39,883 bases of DNA, from the NCBI GenBank assembly GCA_013003115.1, contig JABDLF010000009.1:1-39883 (forward strand). Direction: 5' to 3'. The notes below the pieces were generated by a model. That model had not been told where the DNA came from and ran no database searches. It saw only the letters and a list, made by a program, of their open reading frames with translations. The DNA comes from Gammaproteobacteria bacterium. Its GTDB lineage: Bacteria; Pseudomonadota; Gammaproteobacteria; Steroidobacterales; JABDLF01. This document shows positions 7,480-17,553 of the stretch, piece by piece (the first letter of the stretch is position 1; each line of letters opens with the position of its first letter). The position numbers and the translations under genes were made by a program.

Positions 7480-8976
7480 GTGCAGTACTTTGTCAAGAGC
7501 AGCGAGCCGCAGAAACAGAAAACCGATTGCGCCATCATCCCGTGGCTTGAAACCTCAAAAGTGCCGGCCGGGCTTAAAGCGCTCGACAAGGCATGCGGAA
7601 ACGCAATCAAGGATGCGGCTCGACGCGGCGATCTCAGCAGCAAGGTAGGAGCCAGCACGCTCCTGATTGGCGGCGCAAACAGTCCATGCAAGCGAATTCT
7701 GGTGGTGGGTTGCGGAAAACCTGAATCCTTTGATCGCAAAACCTTCACTAAAGTTACCGGCATTGCCGCGGGCGCGCTCGCACGAACTGGTGCAAAAGAC
7801 GCCGTCAGCTACCTTTCGCAAGCATTGAAATCTGGTCGAAAAGAGCAGGCCGCCCGCCGCCTCGCGATGGATACGGTAGCCGCCGTCGAGCAGGCCACTT
7901 ATCGTTTCGACGCGCTGAAGTCAAAGCAGCACAGACAAAAGCCCATTGCATTGAAGCGCTTTGGCATCGCTGTCTCACAAAGCAGCGAGCGCAACGCCGT
8001 ATCGGCGACGCTGCCTCAGGCCAGAGCCATTGCGGAGGGTGCCCGGCTGGCCCGCGACCTTGGCAATATGCCATCAAACCGATGTACGCCCCGTTACCTC
8101 GCAAGCGTTGCGAGAAAAATCGCAGCGAAAAGCAAAAAAGCCTCAGCGAGGATTCTTAACCCTGATGAGATCAAACGCCTGGGTATGGGCGCCCTTTTGT
8201 CCGTCGCGGCCGGCGCAGTCGAGCCGGCCCGGCTAATCGTCATTCAGTATCGTGGCACCAGCGCCAAAACGAAACCCACAGTACTGGTCGGCAAAGGCAT
8301 CACTTTTGACACTGGTGGTATTTCGATAAAGCCCGGGCAGGGCATGGACGAAATGAAGTTTGATATGTGCGGCGCAGCCGGGGTCCTGGGTGCAATGCAG
8401 GCAACCATAGAACTCGGTCTGAAAAAAAACGTCGTGGCGATTGTCCCTGCATGCGTAAACATGCCGGATGGAAATGCGACAAACCCGGGCGACATCGTTA
8501 CGACCATGTCCGGGCAGACCGTTGAGATTCTCAACACAGATGCGGAAGGTCGCCTGATCCTGTGTGACGCTCTTACTTATGCGCGGCGCTTCAAGCCTGA
8601 CACGATCATCGACGTGGCGACGTTGACGGGTGCCTGTGTTGTCGCGCTGGGCCCCTTTGTCTCCGGGCTCATGACCGAAGACGATAAACTTGCCGCCGGG
8701 CTGCTGGAGGCCGGAGAACTGGCAGGCGACCAGGCGTGGCGCCTGCCCCTGATGAAAGAGTATGGAGAAGGCCTGGCAAGCAACTTTGCTGACTTTGCCA
8801 ACGTGGCGGGCCGCGAAGGCGGAGCCAGCATCGCAGCGAGTTTTCTCAGCAGGTTTACAAAGGACCTTCGCTGGGCCCATCTCGATGTAGCGGGCACTGC
8901 CTGGAAGAGCGGCAAGGAAAAAGGTGCTACGGGCCGGCCGGTCGGGTTGCTGGTGCAGTACCTGCTTAACGCTTAA
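7480..8976 (+). CDS. pepA: Leucyl aminopeptidase PepA (M17)
   Basis: PepA is a cytosolic hexameric aminopeptidase with two metal ions that releases N-terminal residues. In E. coli it also acts as a DNA-binding protein in cer recombination and carAB control. The product is 498 residues. The M17 signature NTDAEGRL is present. Metal and catalytic residues line up as K272 and D277 (VGKGITFDTGG), D295, D354 and E356. I chose the GTG at 7480 because AGGAG lies at 7470-7474 with 5-bp spacing. The frame is open further upstream but would overlap lptF. holC follows after 8 bp. Confidence 0.95.
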   Translation: MQYFVKSSEPQKQKTDCAIIPWLETSKVPAGLKALDKACGNAIKDAARRGDLSSKVGASTLLIGGANSPCKRILVVGCGKPESFDRKTFTKVTGIAAGALARTGAKDAVSYLSQALKSGRKEQAARRLAMDTVAAVEQATYRFDALKSKQHRQKPIALKRFGIAVSQSSERNAVSATLPQARAIAEGARLARDLGNMPSNRCTPRYLASVARKIAAKSKKASARILNPDEIKRLGMGALLSVAAGAVEPARLIVIQYRGTSAKTKPTVLVGKGITFDTGGISIKPGQGMDEMKFDMCGAAGVLGAMQATIELGLKKNVVAIVPACVNMPDGNATNPGDIVTTMSGQTVEILNTDAEGRLILCDALTYARRFKPDTIIDVATLTGACVVALGPFVSGLMTEDDKLAAGLLEAGELAGDQAWRLPLMKEYGEGLASNFADFANVAGREGGASIAASFLSRFTKDLRWAHLDVAGTAWKSGKEKGATGRPVGLLVQYLLNA

Positions 8977-8984
8977 GGCCTGCC

Positions 8985-9413
8985 GTGACCCTCGTACGTT
9001 TTTATATACTCGAAGACAGCCATCCTGCGGCGCGTGAAAAATTCGCCTGCCGGCTCGCAGTGAAAGGATTCAATGCAGGCGTGAAGACCTTTTTTAACAT
9101 GCCCGATGCCCGCGCCTGCCAGCGGCTGGACGAACTCCTGTGGACGTTCAGCGACCAGAGTTTTGTGCCTCACGAAATAAGTACCGACAGCGAATCCGCT
9201 GGCTGCATCATTGCTATCGGCCACGATATTGAGCCAGCCAGTGATTTTGAAGTGCTGATAAACATGGCGCCAGATGTGCCGCACTTTTTTAGTCGCTTTC
9301 AAAAGACTTTCGAAATAATTGACGGCCATGAAGACAACAAGGCGCAAGGACGCAGCCGCTGGAGTTTCTACAAGGACCGAGGTTATCCCCTTGAGAATAT
9401 CCCGGTTCAATGA
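8985..9413 (+). CDS. holC: DNA polymerase III subunit chi (HolC)
   Basis: HolC is the chi subunit of the clamp-loader complex. It links the psi subunit to single-stranded DNA-binding protein at the replication fork. The protein is 142 residues, the usual length, with the family features RFYILED near the N-terminus, a DELLWTFSDQSFVPH segment mid-protein, and RSRWSFYKDRGYPL near the C-terminus. The start is GTG at 8985. AAGG overlapping the pepA stop region supplies the ribosome binding site. The position between pepA and valS is the conserved gammaproteobacterial one and supports the call. Confidence 0.9.
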   Translation: MTLVRFYILEDSHPAAREKFACRLAVKGFNAGVKTFFNMPDARACQRLDELLWTFSDQSFVPHEISTDSESAGCIIAIGHDIEPASDFEVLINMAPDVPHFFSRFQKTFEIIDGHEDNKAQGRSRWSFYKDRGYPLENIPVQ

Positions 9414-9500
9414 TGCCATTTATCGAAAGACTTATGCCGCGCCTGAGCTGTTGCACACAGGCAATTTCGAACCCCGAAACTTAAGAGCCAGTTGACCCAG

Positions 9501-12269
9501 ATGGAAAAAACCTACCAGCCGGCCGAAATAGAAAAACAGTGGTATGAACACTGGGAGGCACGCGGTTTCTTCGCGCCGCGTCGAAGCGAATCAGACCCTT
9601 ATTGCATCATGATTCCGCCACCGAACGTGACCGGCACACTGCATATGGGGCACGCATTCCAGGACACCATCATGGACGCCCTCATTCGCTATCGCAGAAT
9701 GCTCGGCGATGAAACGCTCTGGCAACCGGGTACTGATCACGCGGGCATTGCAACGCAGATGGTCGTGGAGCGGCAACTCAACAGTGAGGGAAAGACCCGC
9801 CATGACCTTGGCCGCGAAAAATTCGTGGAGCGGGTCTGGCAGTGGAAAGAGTCCTCTGGCGGTGAGATCAGTCAGCAGTTGCGCCGCATGGGTGCTTCAG
9901 TGGATTGGGCAAGGGAACGCTTCACCATGGATGAAGGCCTGTCCGCTGCCGTAATAAAAGTGTTTGTCTCACTCTACGAAGACGGCCTCATCTACCGAGG
10001 CAAGCGGCTGGTTAACTGGGATCCTGTGCTGCACACTGCCCTGTCGGACCTGGAAGTCCTGCCTACCGAAGAAAGCGGAAAGCTGTGGCATTTCCGCTAT
10101 CCGCTTGAGGGCGGCGATGCACATCTCACAGTCGCCACCACCCGGCCCGAGACCATGCTGGGCGACTCGGCTGTGGCCGTTCACCCTGAAGACGAGCGAT
10201 ACGCTGATCTGGTCGGTCGCTATGTGCTGCTGCCTCTTGTCGGTCGGCGCATACCTGTCATTGCCGACGAGTATGTCGACCAGGAGTTTGGAACCGGTTG
10301 CGTAAAGATTACGCCGGCGCATGATTTCAACGATTATGAAATCGGCAAACGTCATAACCTGGAAATCCTGAACGTCCTCGACCGCGACGCGCGGATGAAC
10401 GACAACGTCCCGGAGCCATACCGCGGGCTCGATCGCTTCGAGGCACGCAGTCGGGTCGTCGCCGACCTCGAGGCGCTGGGGCTGCTGGAAAAAGTGGCGG
10501 ATCACGCGCTCACGGTGCCCCGCGGCGATCGCAGCGGGGAGGTGCTGGAGCCGTACCTGACCGACCAGTGGTATGTCCGTACGGAGCCGCTCGCGAAGCC
10601 GGCAATCGAAGCCGTGGAAAGCGGTCGAATAAAATTTGTGCCTGCAAACTGGTCGAATACGTACTTCGAGTGGATGCACAATATCCAGGACTGGTGCATC
10701 AGCCGCCAGCTGTGGTGGGGGCATCGCATCCCGGCATGGTACGACGACAGCGGCAACATTTATGTCGCAGAAGACGAGGCCGGCGCGCGAAAAAAATACG
10801 CACTGCCCGATGATCTAAAACTCAGGCAAGATGATGACGTGCTTGACACCTGGTTTTCGTCGGCGCTGTGGCCCTTTTCGACACTCGGCTGGCCTGAGCA
10901 GACCAGAGAGCTCAAGCGCTTCTATCCCACCTCCGTCCTGGTAACAGGCTTCGATATCATCTTCTTCTGGGTCGCCCGAATGATCATGATGGGGCTGCGG
11001 TTCATGGACGATGTGCCGTTTCGAGAAGTCTACATACACGGGCTTGTGCGTGATGCCGACGGTCAGAAGATGTCCAAGTCGAAAGGAAATATTCTTGACC
11101 CTATTGACCTCATAGACGGCATCGAGCTTGAGTCCCTGGTAAAGAAACGCACTGCAGGCTTAATGCAATCGCATATGCGGGGCCCTATCGAAAAGGCCAC
11201 CCGGCGACAGTACCCGGACGGCATCCCGGCGCATGGCACAGACGCGTTGCGATTTACATTTGCAGCGCTGGCCACGACGGGACGAGACATCAGGTTCGAT
11301 CTCGGGCGTATTCAGGGTTATCGCGATTTTTGCAACAAGCTGTGGAACGCAGCGCGTTTCGTGTTCATGAATACCGAAGACAAAGACTGCCGCGTTATCG
11401 ACGGCGCCGATATGGCGGATGCAGATCGCTGGATTTTGTCGCGACTGGCCAGCGTCACGGCATCGGTTCACGAACACTTCAGCAACTACCGCCTCGACCT
11501 CGTTGCGCAAACGCTATATGACTTTACCTGGCACGAATTCTGCGACTGGTACCTCGAGCTTGCGAAAGCCGTGTTGCAGGGCGACGACGCAAGCGCGCAG
11601 CAGCAGTCGGCCACCCGTCATACTCTGCTCAACGTGCTTGAGCACATCCTGCGACTGCTGCATCCCCTTATGCCGTTCATCACGGAAGAAATCTGGCAAA
11701 AAGCAGCGCCCCTGATCGACGTGGGCGGCGAGAGCGTCATGCTCGCGCCATACCCCCGCACCGATCGCGAAGCCGAAGATTCGGACGCTGAGGCAGAGAT
11801 GCGATGGCTTATGGATTTCATCCTCGGCATCAGGCGAATTCGCGGCGAAATGGATATAGCACCCGGCCGCTCCCTGCCAGTGCTCCTCCAGCACGCCTCG
11901 GAAGAGGACCGGGCAAGGGCGGAGCGGCACAGGGCTGCCATCGACCAGCTTGGTCGAATTGCGTCCCTTGAAATTCTCGCCAACGATGCCCAGGCGCCAC
12001 AGTCAGCAACCGCACTCCTTGGCGGCATGAAAATCCTGGTGCCCATGGCGGGCCTGATCGATAAGGAAGCAGAAGAAGCACGGCTCGGCAGGCAGCTCAA
12101 CAAGATTATTACCGAGATCGAGCGCGCTCAGGCCAAGCTCAACAACGAGGCGTTCGTCAGGAATGCGCCGCAGGAAGTCGTGAACCAGGAGCGCCGACGC
12201 TTGTCAGAATTCGAGCGCACCCAGGAAGGCCTGAATGAGCAATTAGCTAGAATCCGCGCAATGAACTAG
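9501..12269 (+). CDS. valS: Valyl-tRNA synthetase
   Basis: This class I aminoacyl-tRNA synthetase charges tRNA-Val and edits misactivated Thr. The product is 922 residues with an HMGH version of the HIGH motif at 48-51, KMSKS at 523-527, the CP1 editing domain at roughly 190-340 ([11 protein letters not shown]), an anticodon-binding helical domain and a C-terminal coiled coil (about 860-922). I chose the ATG at 9501 because [19 protein letters not shown] matches the E. coli start. A TTG three codons upstream is less likely. No strong SD is visible. It lies downstream of holC and about 37 bp ahead of the MoxR gene. Confidence 0.97.
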   Translation: MEKTYQPAEIEKQWYEHWEARGFFAPRRSESDPYCIMIPPPNVTGTLHMGHAFQDTIMDALIRYRRMLGDETLWQPGTDHAGIATQMVVERQLNSEGKTRHDLGREKFVERVWQWKESSGGEISQQLRRMGASVDWARERFTMDEGLSAAVIKVFVSLYEDGLIYRGKRLVNWDPVLHTALSDLEVLPTEESGKLWHFRYPLEGGDAHLTVATTRPETMLGDSAVAVHPEDERYADLVGRYVLLPLVGRRIPVIADEYVDQEFGTGCVKITPAHDFNDYEIGKRHNLEILNVLDRDARMNDNVPEPYRGLDRFEARSRVVADLEALGLLEKVADHALTVPRGDRSGEVLEPYLTDQWYVRTEPLAKPAIEAVESGRIKFVPANWSNTYFEWMHNIQDWCISRQLWWGHRIPAWYDDSGNIYVAEDEAGARKKYALPDDLKLRQDDDVLDTWFSSALWPFSTLGWPEQTRELKRFYPTSVLVTGFDIIFFWVARMIMMGLRFMDDVPFREVYIHGLVRDADGQKMSKSKGNILDPIDLIDGIELESLVKKRTAGLMQSHMRGPIEKATRRQYPDGIPAHGTDALRFTFAALATTGRDIRFDLGRIQGYRDFCNKLWNAARFVFMNTEDKDCRVIDGADMADADRWILSRLASVTASVHEHFSNYRLDLVAQTLYDFTWHEFCDWYLELAKAVLQGDDASAQQQSATRHTLLNVLEHILRLLHPLMPFITEEIWQKAAPLIDVGGESVMLAPYPRTDREAEDSDAEAEMRWLMDFILGIRRIRGEMDIAPGRSLPVLLQHASEEDRARAERHRAAIDQLGRIASLEILANDAQAPQSATALLGGMKILVPMAGLIDKEAEEARLGRQLNKIITEIERAQAKLNNEAFVRNAPQEVVNQERRRLSEFERTQEGLNEQLARIRAMN

Positions 12270-12306
12270 CTCGGGCGATAATGGCCCGGTAAACGAAAGG
12301 AACTCT

Positions 12307-13269
12307 ATGTCCACGGCACAATCACCACGCTCATCCGATCTGGACCTGCGCCAGGCGGCCGATATTGTTCGAGGCTCGCTTCTGCAGCTTGACCAAGTGA
12401 TCCTGGGCAAGCCCATGCAAACCAGGCTCAGCCTTGCCTGTCTGCTGGCGGGCGGGCATCTGCTCATCGAAGACCTGCCGGGCGTAGGCAAAACCACGCT
12501 GGCGCACGCTCTGGCAAAAGCGCTCGGCCTCAACTATCAGCGCATACAGTTTACGAGCGACCTGCTCCCCGCCGACATCACGGGCGTATCCATCTTCGAC
12601 GCCGAAGCCGGCAAGTTCCACTTCCACCCGGGACCCGTTTTTTCACAGCTGGTACTGGCGGATGAAGTCAATCGCGCAACGCCTAAAACACAAAGCGCGT
12701 TGTTGGAGGCGATGGAAGAAAACCAGGTGACCGCAGAGGGTGAGACCCTGCCGTTACCCACGCCGTTCTTTGTAGTGGCGACGCAGAACCCCGCCTACCA
12801 GGTCGGCACGTTCCCCCTGCCCGAATCACAGCTCGATCGCTTCCTGATGCGCATTGAACTCGGCTATCCGGATGCCGCCGCTGAACGCGACCTTTTGCGT
12901 ATGGGTGATCGACGCGAGGAGATCAAAAAAATCCAGCCGCTGGTGACGCCGACGACCATCCTCGAGCTGCAGCAGCTGGCGCAGCGGGTTCACGTTTCAG
13001 ACGCGCTGCTTGACTATGTCCAGGCCATCGTGAGGTTTACCCGAAGTTCCCCGGACTTCGAGTCGGGCCTCTCGCCGCGCGCCGCCCTTGCGTTGCTGCG
13101 CGCCGCGCGCGCCTGGGCGCTGATGGCCGGACATAGCGGCGTAACCCCTGACGACCTTCAGGCAATCGCGCCGGGAGTCATAAGCCACCGACTCAGGCGG
13201 CGAGATGGCCAGGCCGGCAGTCCTCTTGATCTGGCATCCGCAGTGTTGGACGCCGTACCGATACCTTGA
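12307..13269 (+). CDS. MoxR-family AAA+ ATPase
   Basis: This 320-residue MoxR AAA+ ATPase belongs to a chaperone-like family that works with DUF58 and von Willebrand-type partners. The Walker A motif is GVGKTT (about 59-64), the Walker B is LADEVNRATPKTQ, and the conserved ATQNP sensor 1 and FPLPESQLDRF segments follow. AGGA lies upstream of the ATG. The next two genes are DUF58 and a transglutaminase, which form a common three-gene set in proteobacteria. By analogy it assists cell-envelope or stress functions, but the substrate is unknown. Confidence 0.92.
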   Translation: MSTAQSPRSSDLDLRQAADIVRGSLLQLDQVILGKPMQTRLSLACLLAGGHLLIEDLPGVGKTTLAHALAKALGLNYQRIQFTSDLLPADITGVSIFDAEAGKFHFHPGPVFSQLVLADEVNRATPKTQSALLEAMEENQVTAEGETLPLPTPFFVVATQNPAYQVGTFPLPESQLDRFLMRIELGYPDAAAERDLLRMGDRREEIKKIQPLVTPTTILELQQLAQRVHVSDALLDYVQAIVRFTRSSPDFESGLSPRAALALLRAARAWALMAGHSGVTPDDLQAIAPGVISHRLRRRDGQAGSPLDLASAVLDAVPIP

Positions 13270-13279
13270 ACCCGGCGCT

Positions 13280-14254
13280 GTGATTTTCCCCCAGCGTCTT
13301 CGTGGCCTGATTACGGACACCGCCCGCGAATGGGCAAGGCGCAGGCAGGGACCCGATACTGCGCCGCTGGCACTCAGGCGCCAGAGGATTTACATCCTTC
13401 CGACAGCCCATGGGCTGGTCTTTGCGCTCATGCTGCTCGGCATGCTGCTGGGTGCGATGAATTACAACAACAACCTCGGCTTCGCGATCACTTTCCTGCT
13501 GGCAGGGATGGGCCTGATCAGCATGTACCACTGCCACGGAAATCTGGAGGGTCTCGAACTCTCTGAAGGCAGCTGCGAACCGGTCTTCGCTGGCGAAACA
13601 GCCCGGCCGGGGCTGGTTCTCGAAAATACGCGGGACCGGGCGCGTTACGGCATTACGCTGTGGCTGGAGAATCAGCAGCAGGCCATCGTGGATATTGAAC
13701 CTGGCGAACAGGCAGAGGCCATATTCAACATTCCGGCGCCACGGCGAGGCCGCGTCACGGTAGAGAGATTTTCTGTCGCGAGCCTGTTCCCCTTTGGCCT
13801 GTTTCGCGCCTGGACATGGGTCCACCTGCGCATGGAGTGTATTGTGTTTCCGCGCCCGGCAGACAGCGCCCCGCCACCGCCGACAAGTTTTACGGATACA
13901 GGGGGCGCGCAGCAGTCCGGCTCCGGCGACGAAGACTATTCCGGCCTGCGGGACTACCGGCCCGGTGACTCTCCGCGGCATATTGCATGGAAGGCCTTCG
14001 CGCGCGGACAGGAACTCCTCGTACGTCAGTTCGCTGGCACCCGCGTTGTCAAACACGTCTTCGATTTCAATGACGTTCCCGGCAACGGCCTGGAAGAACG
14101 ACTGTCCATCCTGTGTCGCTGGATAATCGACGCGCATGCTGCCGGCGAGGCGTTTGGTGTGAAGCTTCCTGGCGTGATCGAAGAGCCAGGCATTGGCAAA
14201 GCACATCTCCAGCATTGCCTCACTCACCTCGCTTTGTTCAACGCGCCAAAATGA
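13280..14254 (+). CDS. DUF58 domain protein
   Basis: This is a DUF58 family protein with two N-terminal transmembrane helices (HGLVFALMLLGMLLGA and LGFAITFLLAGMGLIS). The DUF58 core follows, including the characteristic DYSGLRDYRPGDSPRHIAWK motif. I chose the GTG at 13280, which gives 324 residues and starts about 38 residues before the ILPT-helix segment, as in relatives. The frame is also open from an ATG at 13205 that would overlap moxR by 65 bp, so the start is uncertain. The stop overlaps the next gene as ATGA. The family's function is not established; it is linked to MoxR. Confidence 0.88.
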   Translation: MIFPQRLRGLITDTAREWARRRQGPDTAPLALRRQRIYILPTAHGLVFALMLLGMLLGAMNYNNNLGFAITFLLAGMGLISMYHCHGNLEGLELSEGSCEPVFAGETARPGLVLENTRDRARYGITLWLENQQQAIVDIEPGEQAEAIFNIPAPRRGRVTVERFSVASLFPFGLFRAWTWVHLRMECIVFPRPADSAPPPPTSFTDTGGAQQSGSGDEDYSGLRDYRPGDSPRHIAWKAFARGQELLVRQFAGTRVVKHVFDFNDVPGNGLEERLSILCRWIIDAHAAGEAFGVKLPGVIEEPGIGKAHLQHCLTHLALFNAPK

Positions 14255-16215
14255 CAGAGCTCACGCACAACAAAGACAGCCTGATTCGCCTGCGATGGGC
14301 AATCGCAGCGGCGACCGCTGCCGTAATCCCGCATCTTTTGCACGTACCAATCTGGGTCTCTCTTGTCGCATTCTCACTTTTGGGCTGGCGTCTGGCCGCT
14401 ACGTTTTTTCACTGGCCCCTCCCCCCTTCATGGCTTCGAATTGGTCTTGCAGCGGCCGTCGTTGGCGGGGTGTTCCTGAGCTTCCGCACGATTAACGGGC
14501 TGGATGCCGGCAGCGCACTGGTGATTGGCATGCTGGGTATGAAGCTGCTCGAAACGAAGAACGCCCGCGACCTGCTCGTCATTGTGCTCATCGCGTATTT
14601 CCTGCTGATTATCAACTTTCTTTATACCCAGGATATTCCGGCACTCCTTTACAGTCTGCCCGCCGTTTGGCTCATGACAATGGCTTTGCTGCAGGTCGCG
14701 GGAAGCCGGCGCGCCCTTTCAGCCCGAAAGGCAGCGCGATTTTCCGGCATCGCGCTGCTGCAGGCGGCGCCCCTTATGTGTCTGCTGTTCCTGCTTTTTC
14801 CGCGCGTGCCGGGACCGCTGTGGGGTCTGCCGGCGCAAACCGATTCGGTCACCGGACTGGATGACGAGATGAGCCCGGGCACCATCACACGCCTGAGCCT
14901 CTCTGATGAAGTTGCTTTTACCGTGCGCTTTGAGGACACCCCGCCGCCGGCAGAAATGCTCTACTGGCGCGGCCCTGTCCTGCATCGCTTTGACGGCCGC
15001 ACATGGCGGCGCAGCTGGCGCAACTATGCCGGAGAGGGAGGCTACGACTACGAGGGGGAGCCCTGGCGCTACGAGGTCACGCTCGAACCTCACAATCGAC
15101 ACTGGTTATTCAGCCTCGATGTCCCGGATGCGCCGGATAGAGGACAGCGCATCACCTATGACTTCCAGCTTATGAGCAGAAGTCCGGTTACAAGTTTGCG
15201 GCGCTATACCGTGACCTCGTATCCCGACCACCGACTTGATCCGTCACCCGGTGAGCGGCTATTGCGTTATGAAAGCCACCTGCCGGATGGACGCAATCCC
15301 CAGGCGGTCGAATTTGCGAAGACGCTGCGGGCGCAGGCGGGCAGCGACGCGGGCGTCATTCGCCTCGCGCTTCAATATTTTAACCAGCAGAATTTTGTCT
15401 ATACGCTGGAACCACTGGCGCTTCAGGGCGCCCACCCTGTTGACCGGTTTTTGTTCGATACGCGCGAAGGCTTCTGTGAACACTACGCGTCCGCCTTCGC
15501 CACCATCATGCGCGCAGCAGGCATTCCTGCCCGGGTCGTAACGGGGTATCTGGGCGGCGAACGCAATCCTATTACCGGTCACGTTACGGTTCGACAATCT
15601 GACGCGCACGCCTGGACAGAGGTCTGGCAAAGCGAAATAGGCTGGCAGCGCATCGACCCAACGGCGGCTGTGGCGCCCTGGCGTGTCCGCTCAGGCCTTG
15701 CGAGCTCCATGCCCGCGGGTGAGCCCGTTGCCGGTCGTTTTATGCGACAGAATGCGTGGCTTAACCAGCTCCGCTTTGGCTTCGATGCGCTTAATGGCAT
15801 CTGGAACGAATTCATCCTTGGCTACGGTCCTGAGGCGCAGCAGACGCTGATGGACAAGCTTGGCCTCAAGGACGCGGACTGGCGCATGCTGACCGTTGTG
15901 CTGGCGGTCTGCCTGGCCCTGGCGGGAACGATTCTGGCTTTGCTCATATTGCGCCAGCGCCCCCATCGCGCGCGCGACCCGGCGCAAAGGCTTTACGCCC
16001 GATTCTGCCAGCGCGTTGCGCGTGCGACCGGGATCAGCCGGTCACCGGCCGAGGGTCCCGTCAGGTTTGCGCGTCGCTGCGCCGACGCTCGACCGGATCT
16101 TGCTGCCGGCATTGCCGGCATAACCGAGCTTTACCTCGGGGCACGCTATGCGCCAACGGGAAACCAGCGCGCACTGATACTGTTGAAATCCCGACTAAGG
16201 CAATTCAGACCGTAA
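14251..16215 (+). CDS. tgpA: TgpA-type membrane transglutaminase-like protein
   Basis: This 654-residue protein combines a DUF3488-type multi-helix N-terminus (about 15-190), a periplasmic transglutaminase-like domain and one more helix near 550, followed by a DUF4129-like C-terminal tail. The Cys-His-Asp triad is visible: C409 in GFCEHYASAF, H453 in DAHAWTEVW and D469 in RIDPTAA. Pseudomonas aeruginosa TgpA, with the same architecture and neighbours, is essential and has transglutaminase activity. The ATG at 14251 overlaps the DUF58 stop (ATGA). The stop codon abuts the stop of the convergent transporter gene. Confidence 0.92.
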   Translation: MTELTHNKDSLIRLRWAIAAATAAVIPHLLHVPIWVSLVAFSLLGWRLAATFFHWPLPPSWLRIGLAAAVVGGVFLSFRTINGLDAGSALVIGMLGMKLLETKNARDLLVIVLIAYFLLIINFLYTQDIPALLYSLPAVWLMTMALLQVAGSRRALSARKAARFSGIALLQAAPLMCLLFLLFPRVPGPLWGLPAQTDSVTGLDDEMSPGTITRLSLSDEVAFTVRFEDTPPPAEMLYWRGPVLHRFDGRTWRRSWRNYAGEGGYDYEGEPWRYEVTLEPHNRHWLFSLDVPDAPDRGQRITYDFQLMSRSPVTSLRRYTVTSYPDHRLDPSPGERLLRYESHLPDGRNPQAVEFAKTLRAQAGSDAGVIRLALQYFNQQNFVYTLEPLALQGAHPVDRFLFDTREGFCEHYASAFATIMRAAGIPARVVTGYLGGERNPITGHVTVRQSDAHAWTEVWQSEIGWQRIDPTAAVAPWRVRSGLASSMPAGEPVAGRFMRQNAWLNQLRFGFDALNGIWNEFILGYGPEAQQTLMDKLGLKDADWRMLTVVLAVCLALAGTILALLILRQRPHRARDPAQRLYARFCQRVARATGISRSPAEGPVRFARRCADARPDLAAGIAGITELYLGARYAPTGNQRALILLKSRLRQFRP

Positions 16216-17553
16216 TCAGGACAGCTGGCGGCCTTGCAGCGCGAGCGCACGTTTTTCGCCCAGCGCAACGTTGACTGTCGTCAGCAGTACGGCGCCACTT
16301 ACCAGAAGTATCAGCACCGACATCATTGCCAGTCTGGAATCATCGAATATCAGCGCGACGCCTCCGACCAGCACGGGACCAATGATGGCGGAAAAACGGC
16401 CGACCATATTGTAGAAGCCGAAGTACTCCATTGACTTGTCGGCCGGGATTAGCCGGGCAAACAACGAACGACTCAGGCTCTGAACACCGCCCTGCACCAG
16501 GCCGATAGCGATTGCGAGGCGAAAAAACTCTGCACTGGTATCCATAAAGTAAGCGTTCACGGTTGCGGCGCAATAGACGCCCAGCGCGACGAGGATGCCG
16601 GTCTTGGCACCAATTCGCCCGCCGATCCAGCCGAAGAACAATGCAGATGGAAAGCCAACAAACTGGGTTATTAAAAGCGCGAGGATCAGGTCGCCGCGTG
16701 CAAGCCCAAGCGTCGCGCCGTAGTCGACTGCCATCTTGATAATGGTGTAAACACCGTCGATGTACAGCCAGTACGCAGCAAGAAACAGCGCCACGGTCTT
16801 GAGTTCACGCAGTTCACGAAACGTATGGGCGAGCTGCGCGACGCCCTCACGCACCGCGGCGGCCACCGACTGTCTTCCCGCCGGACGCGGCTCGTCAACG
16901 TTGAGCGCGAGGGGCAGCGTAAAAATGGCCCACCAGATTGCCACGCTGAGGAATGCGAAACGCACTGCCTGCGCCGCATCCTCAAGCCCGAACCAGTCCG
17001 GCCGCTGCACCATGGCAACGTTTATCGCGAAAAGTGCACCGCCGCCCAGGTAGCCCAGCGAAAAACCGTAGCCGGAAACAAGATCAAGATCGTGCTTGCC
17101 ACTGACCGGAATCAGCAGCCCGTCGTAAAACACGTTGGCCGCCGCGAAGCCGGTTCCCGCCAATACGTAGAGCAGCAGCGCCAATTCCCATCGGCCCTGG
17201 TTCACCCAGAACATGGCCGCCGTTGCTGCAATGCCCAAACTTGCTGCGATCAGCAGGAAGCGCTTCGACAGTCCGCCGCGATCCGCCACCGCACCCAGCA
17301 GGGGCGCCGCGATGGCAACCAGCAGAGCCGTTGCGCTGTTGCCAAAGCCGAGCCAGAAAGTTGATTGGGTTGCCGGCAGCCCGGTCGACCAGAAGTCTTT
17401 AAAAAAAATCGGAAAAAATCCCGCCATTATGGTCGTGGCGAAGGCGGAATTGGCCCAGTCATACATCGCCCAGGAAACGACCGACTTTTCCAGCAGCGGC
17501 GAACGGCCCCTTTTGGCAAATTTGCGGGCCGCTTCAGGCTGCACGATGCTCAC
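16216..17553 (-). CDS. MFS transporter, UMF1 family
   Basis: This 445-residue membrane protein has about 12 hydrophobic segments and the start motif [25 protein letters not shown]. That motif is characteristic of the UMF1 family of major facilitators, related to fungal Atg22. Other family features are [15 protein letters not shown], an MFS loop-like segment, and [16 protein letters not shown] in the second half. The substrate is unknown. The start is GTG at 17553, inside the end of prfC, giving a 20-bp same-strand overlap. A GTG at 17544 is an alternative. The overlap suggests co-transcription with prfC. Confidence 0.88.
   Translation of the reverse strand: MSIVQPEAARKFAKRGRSPLLEKSVVSWAMYDWANSAFATTIMAGFFPIFFKDFWSTGLPATQSTFWLGFGNSATALLVAIAAPLLGAVADRGGLSKRFLLIAASLGIAATAAMFWVNQGRWELALLLYVLAGTGFAAANVFYDGLLIPVSGKHDLDLVSGYGFSLGYLGGGALFAINVAMVQRPDWFGLEDAAQAVRFAFLSVAIWWAIFTLPLALNVDEPRPAGRQSVAAAVREGVAQLAHTFRELRELKTVALFLAAYWLYIDGVYTIIKMAVDYGATLGLARGDLILALLITQFVGFPSALFFGWIGGRIGAKTGILVALGVYCAATVNAYFMDTSAEFFRLAIAIGLVQGGVQSLSRSLFARLIPADKSMEYFGFYNMVGRFSAIIGPVLVGGVALIFDDSRLAMMSVLILLVSGAVLLTTVNVALGEKRALALQGRQLS

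Noticed and set aside
13193-14227. 344-codon open frame on the minus strand
   Set aside because: It is a GC-driven shadow antisense to the DUF58 gene.
12307-16215. MoxR-DUF58-transglutaminase trio as a novel system
   Set aside because: This arrangement is common and already described in proteobacteria.
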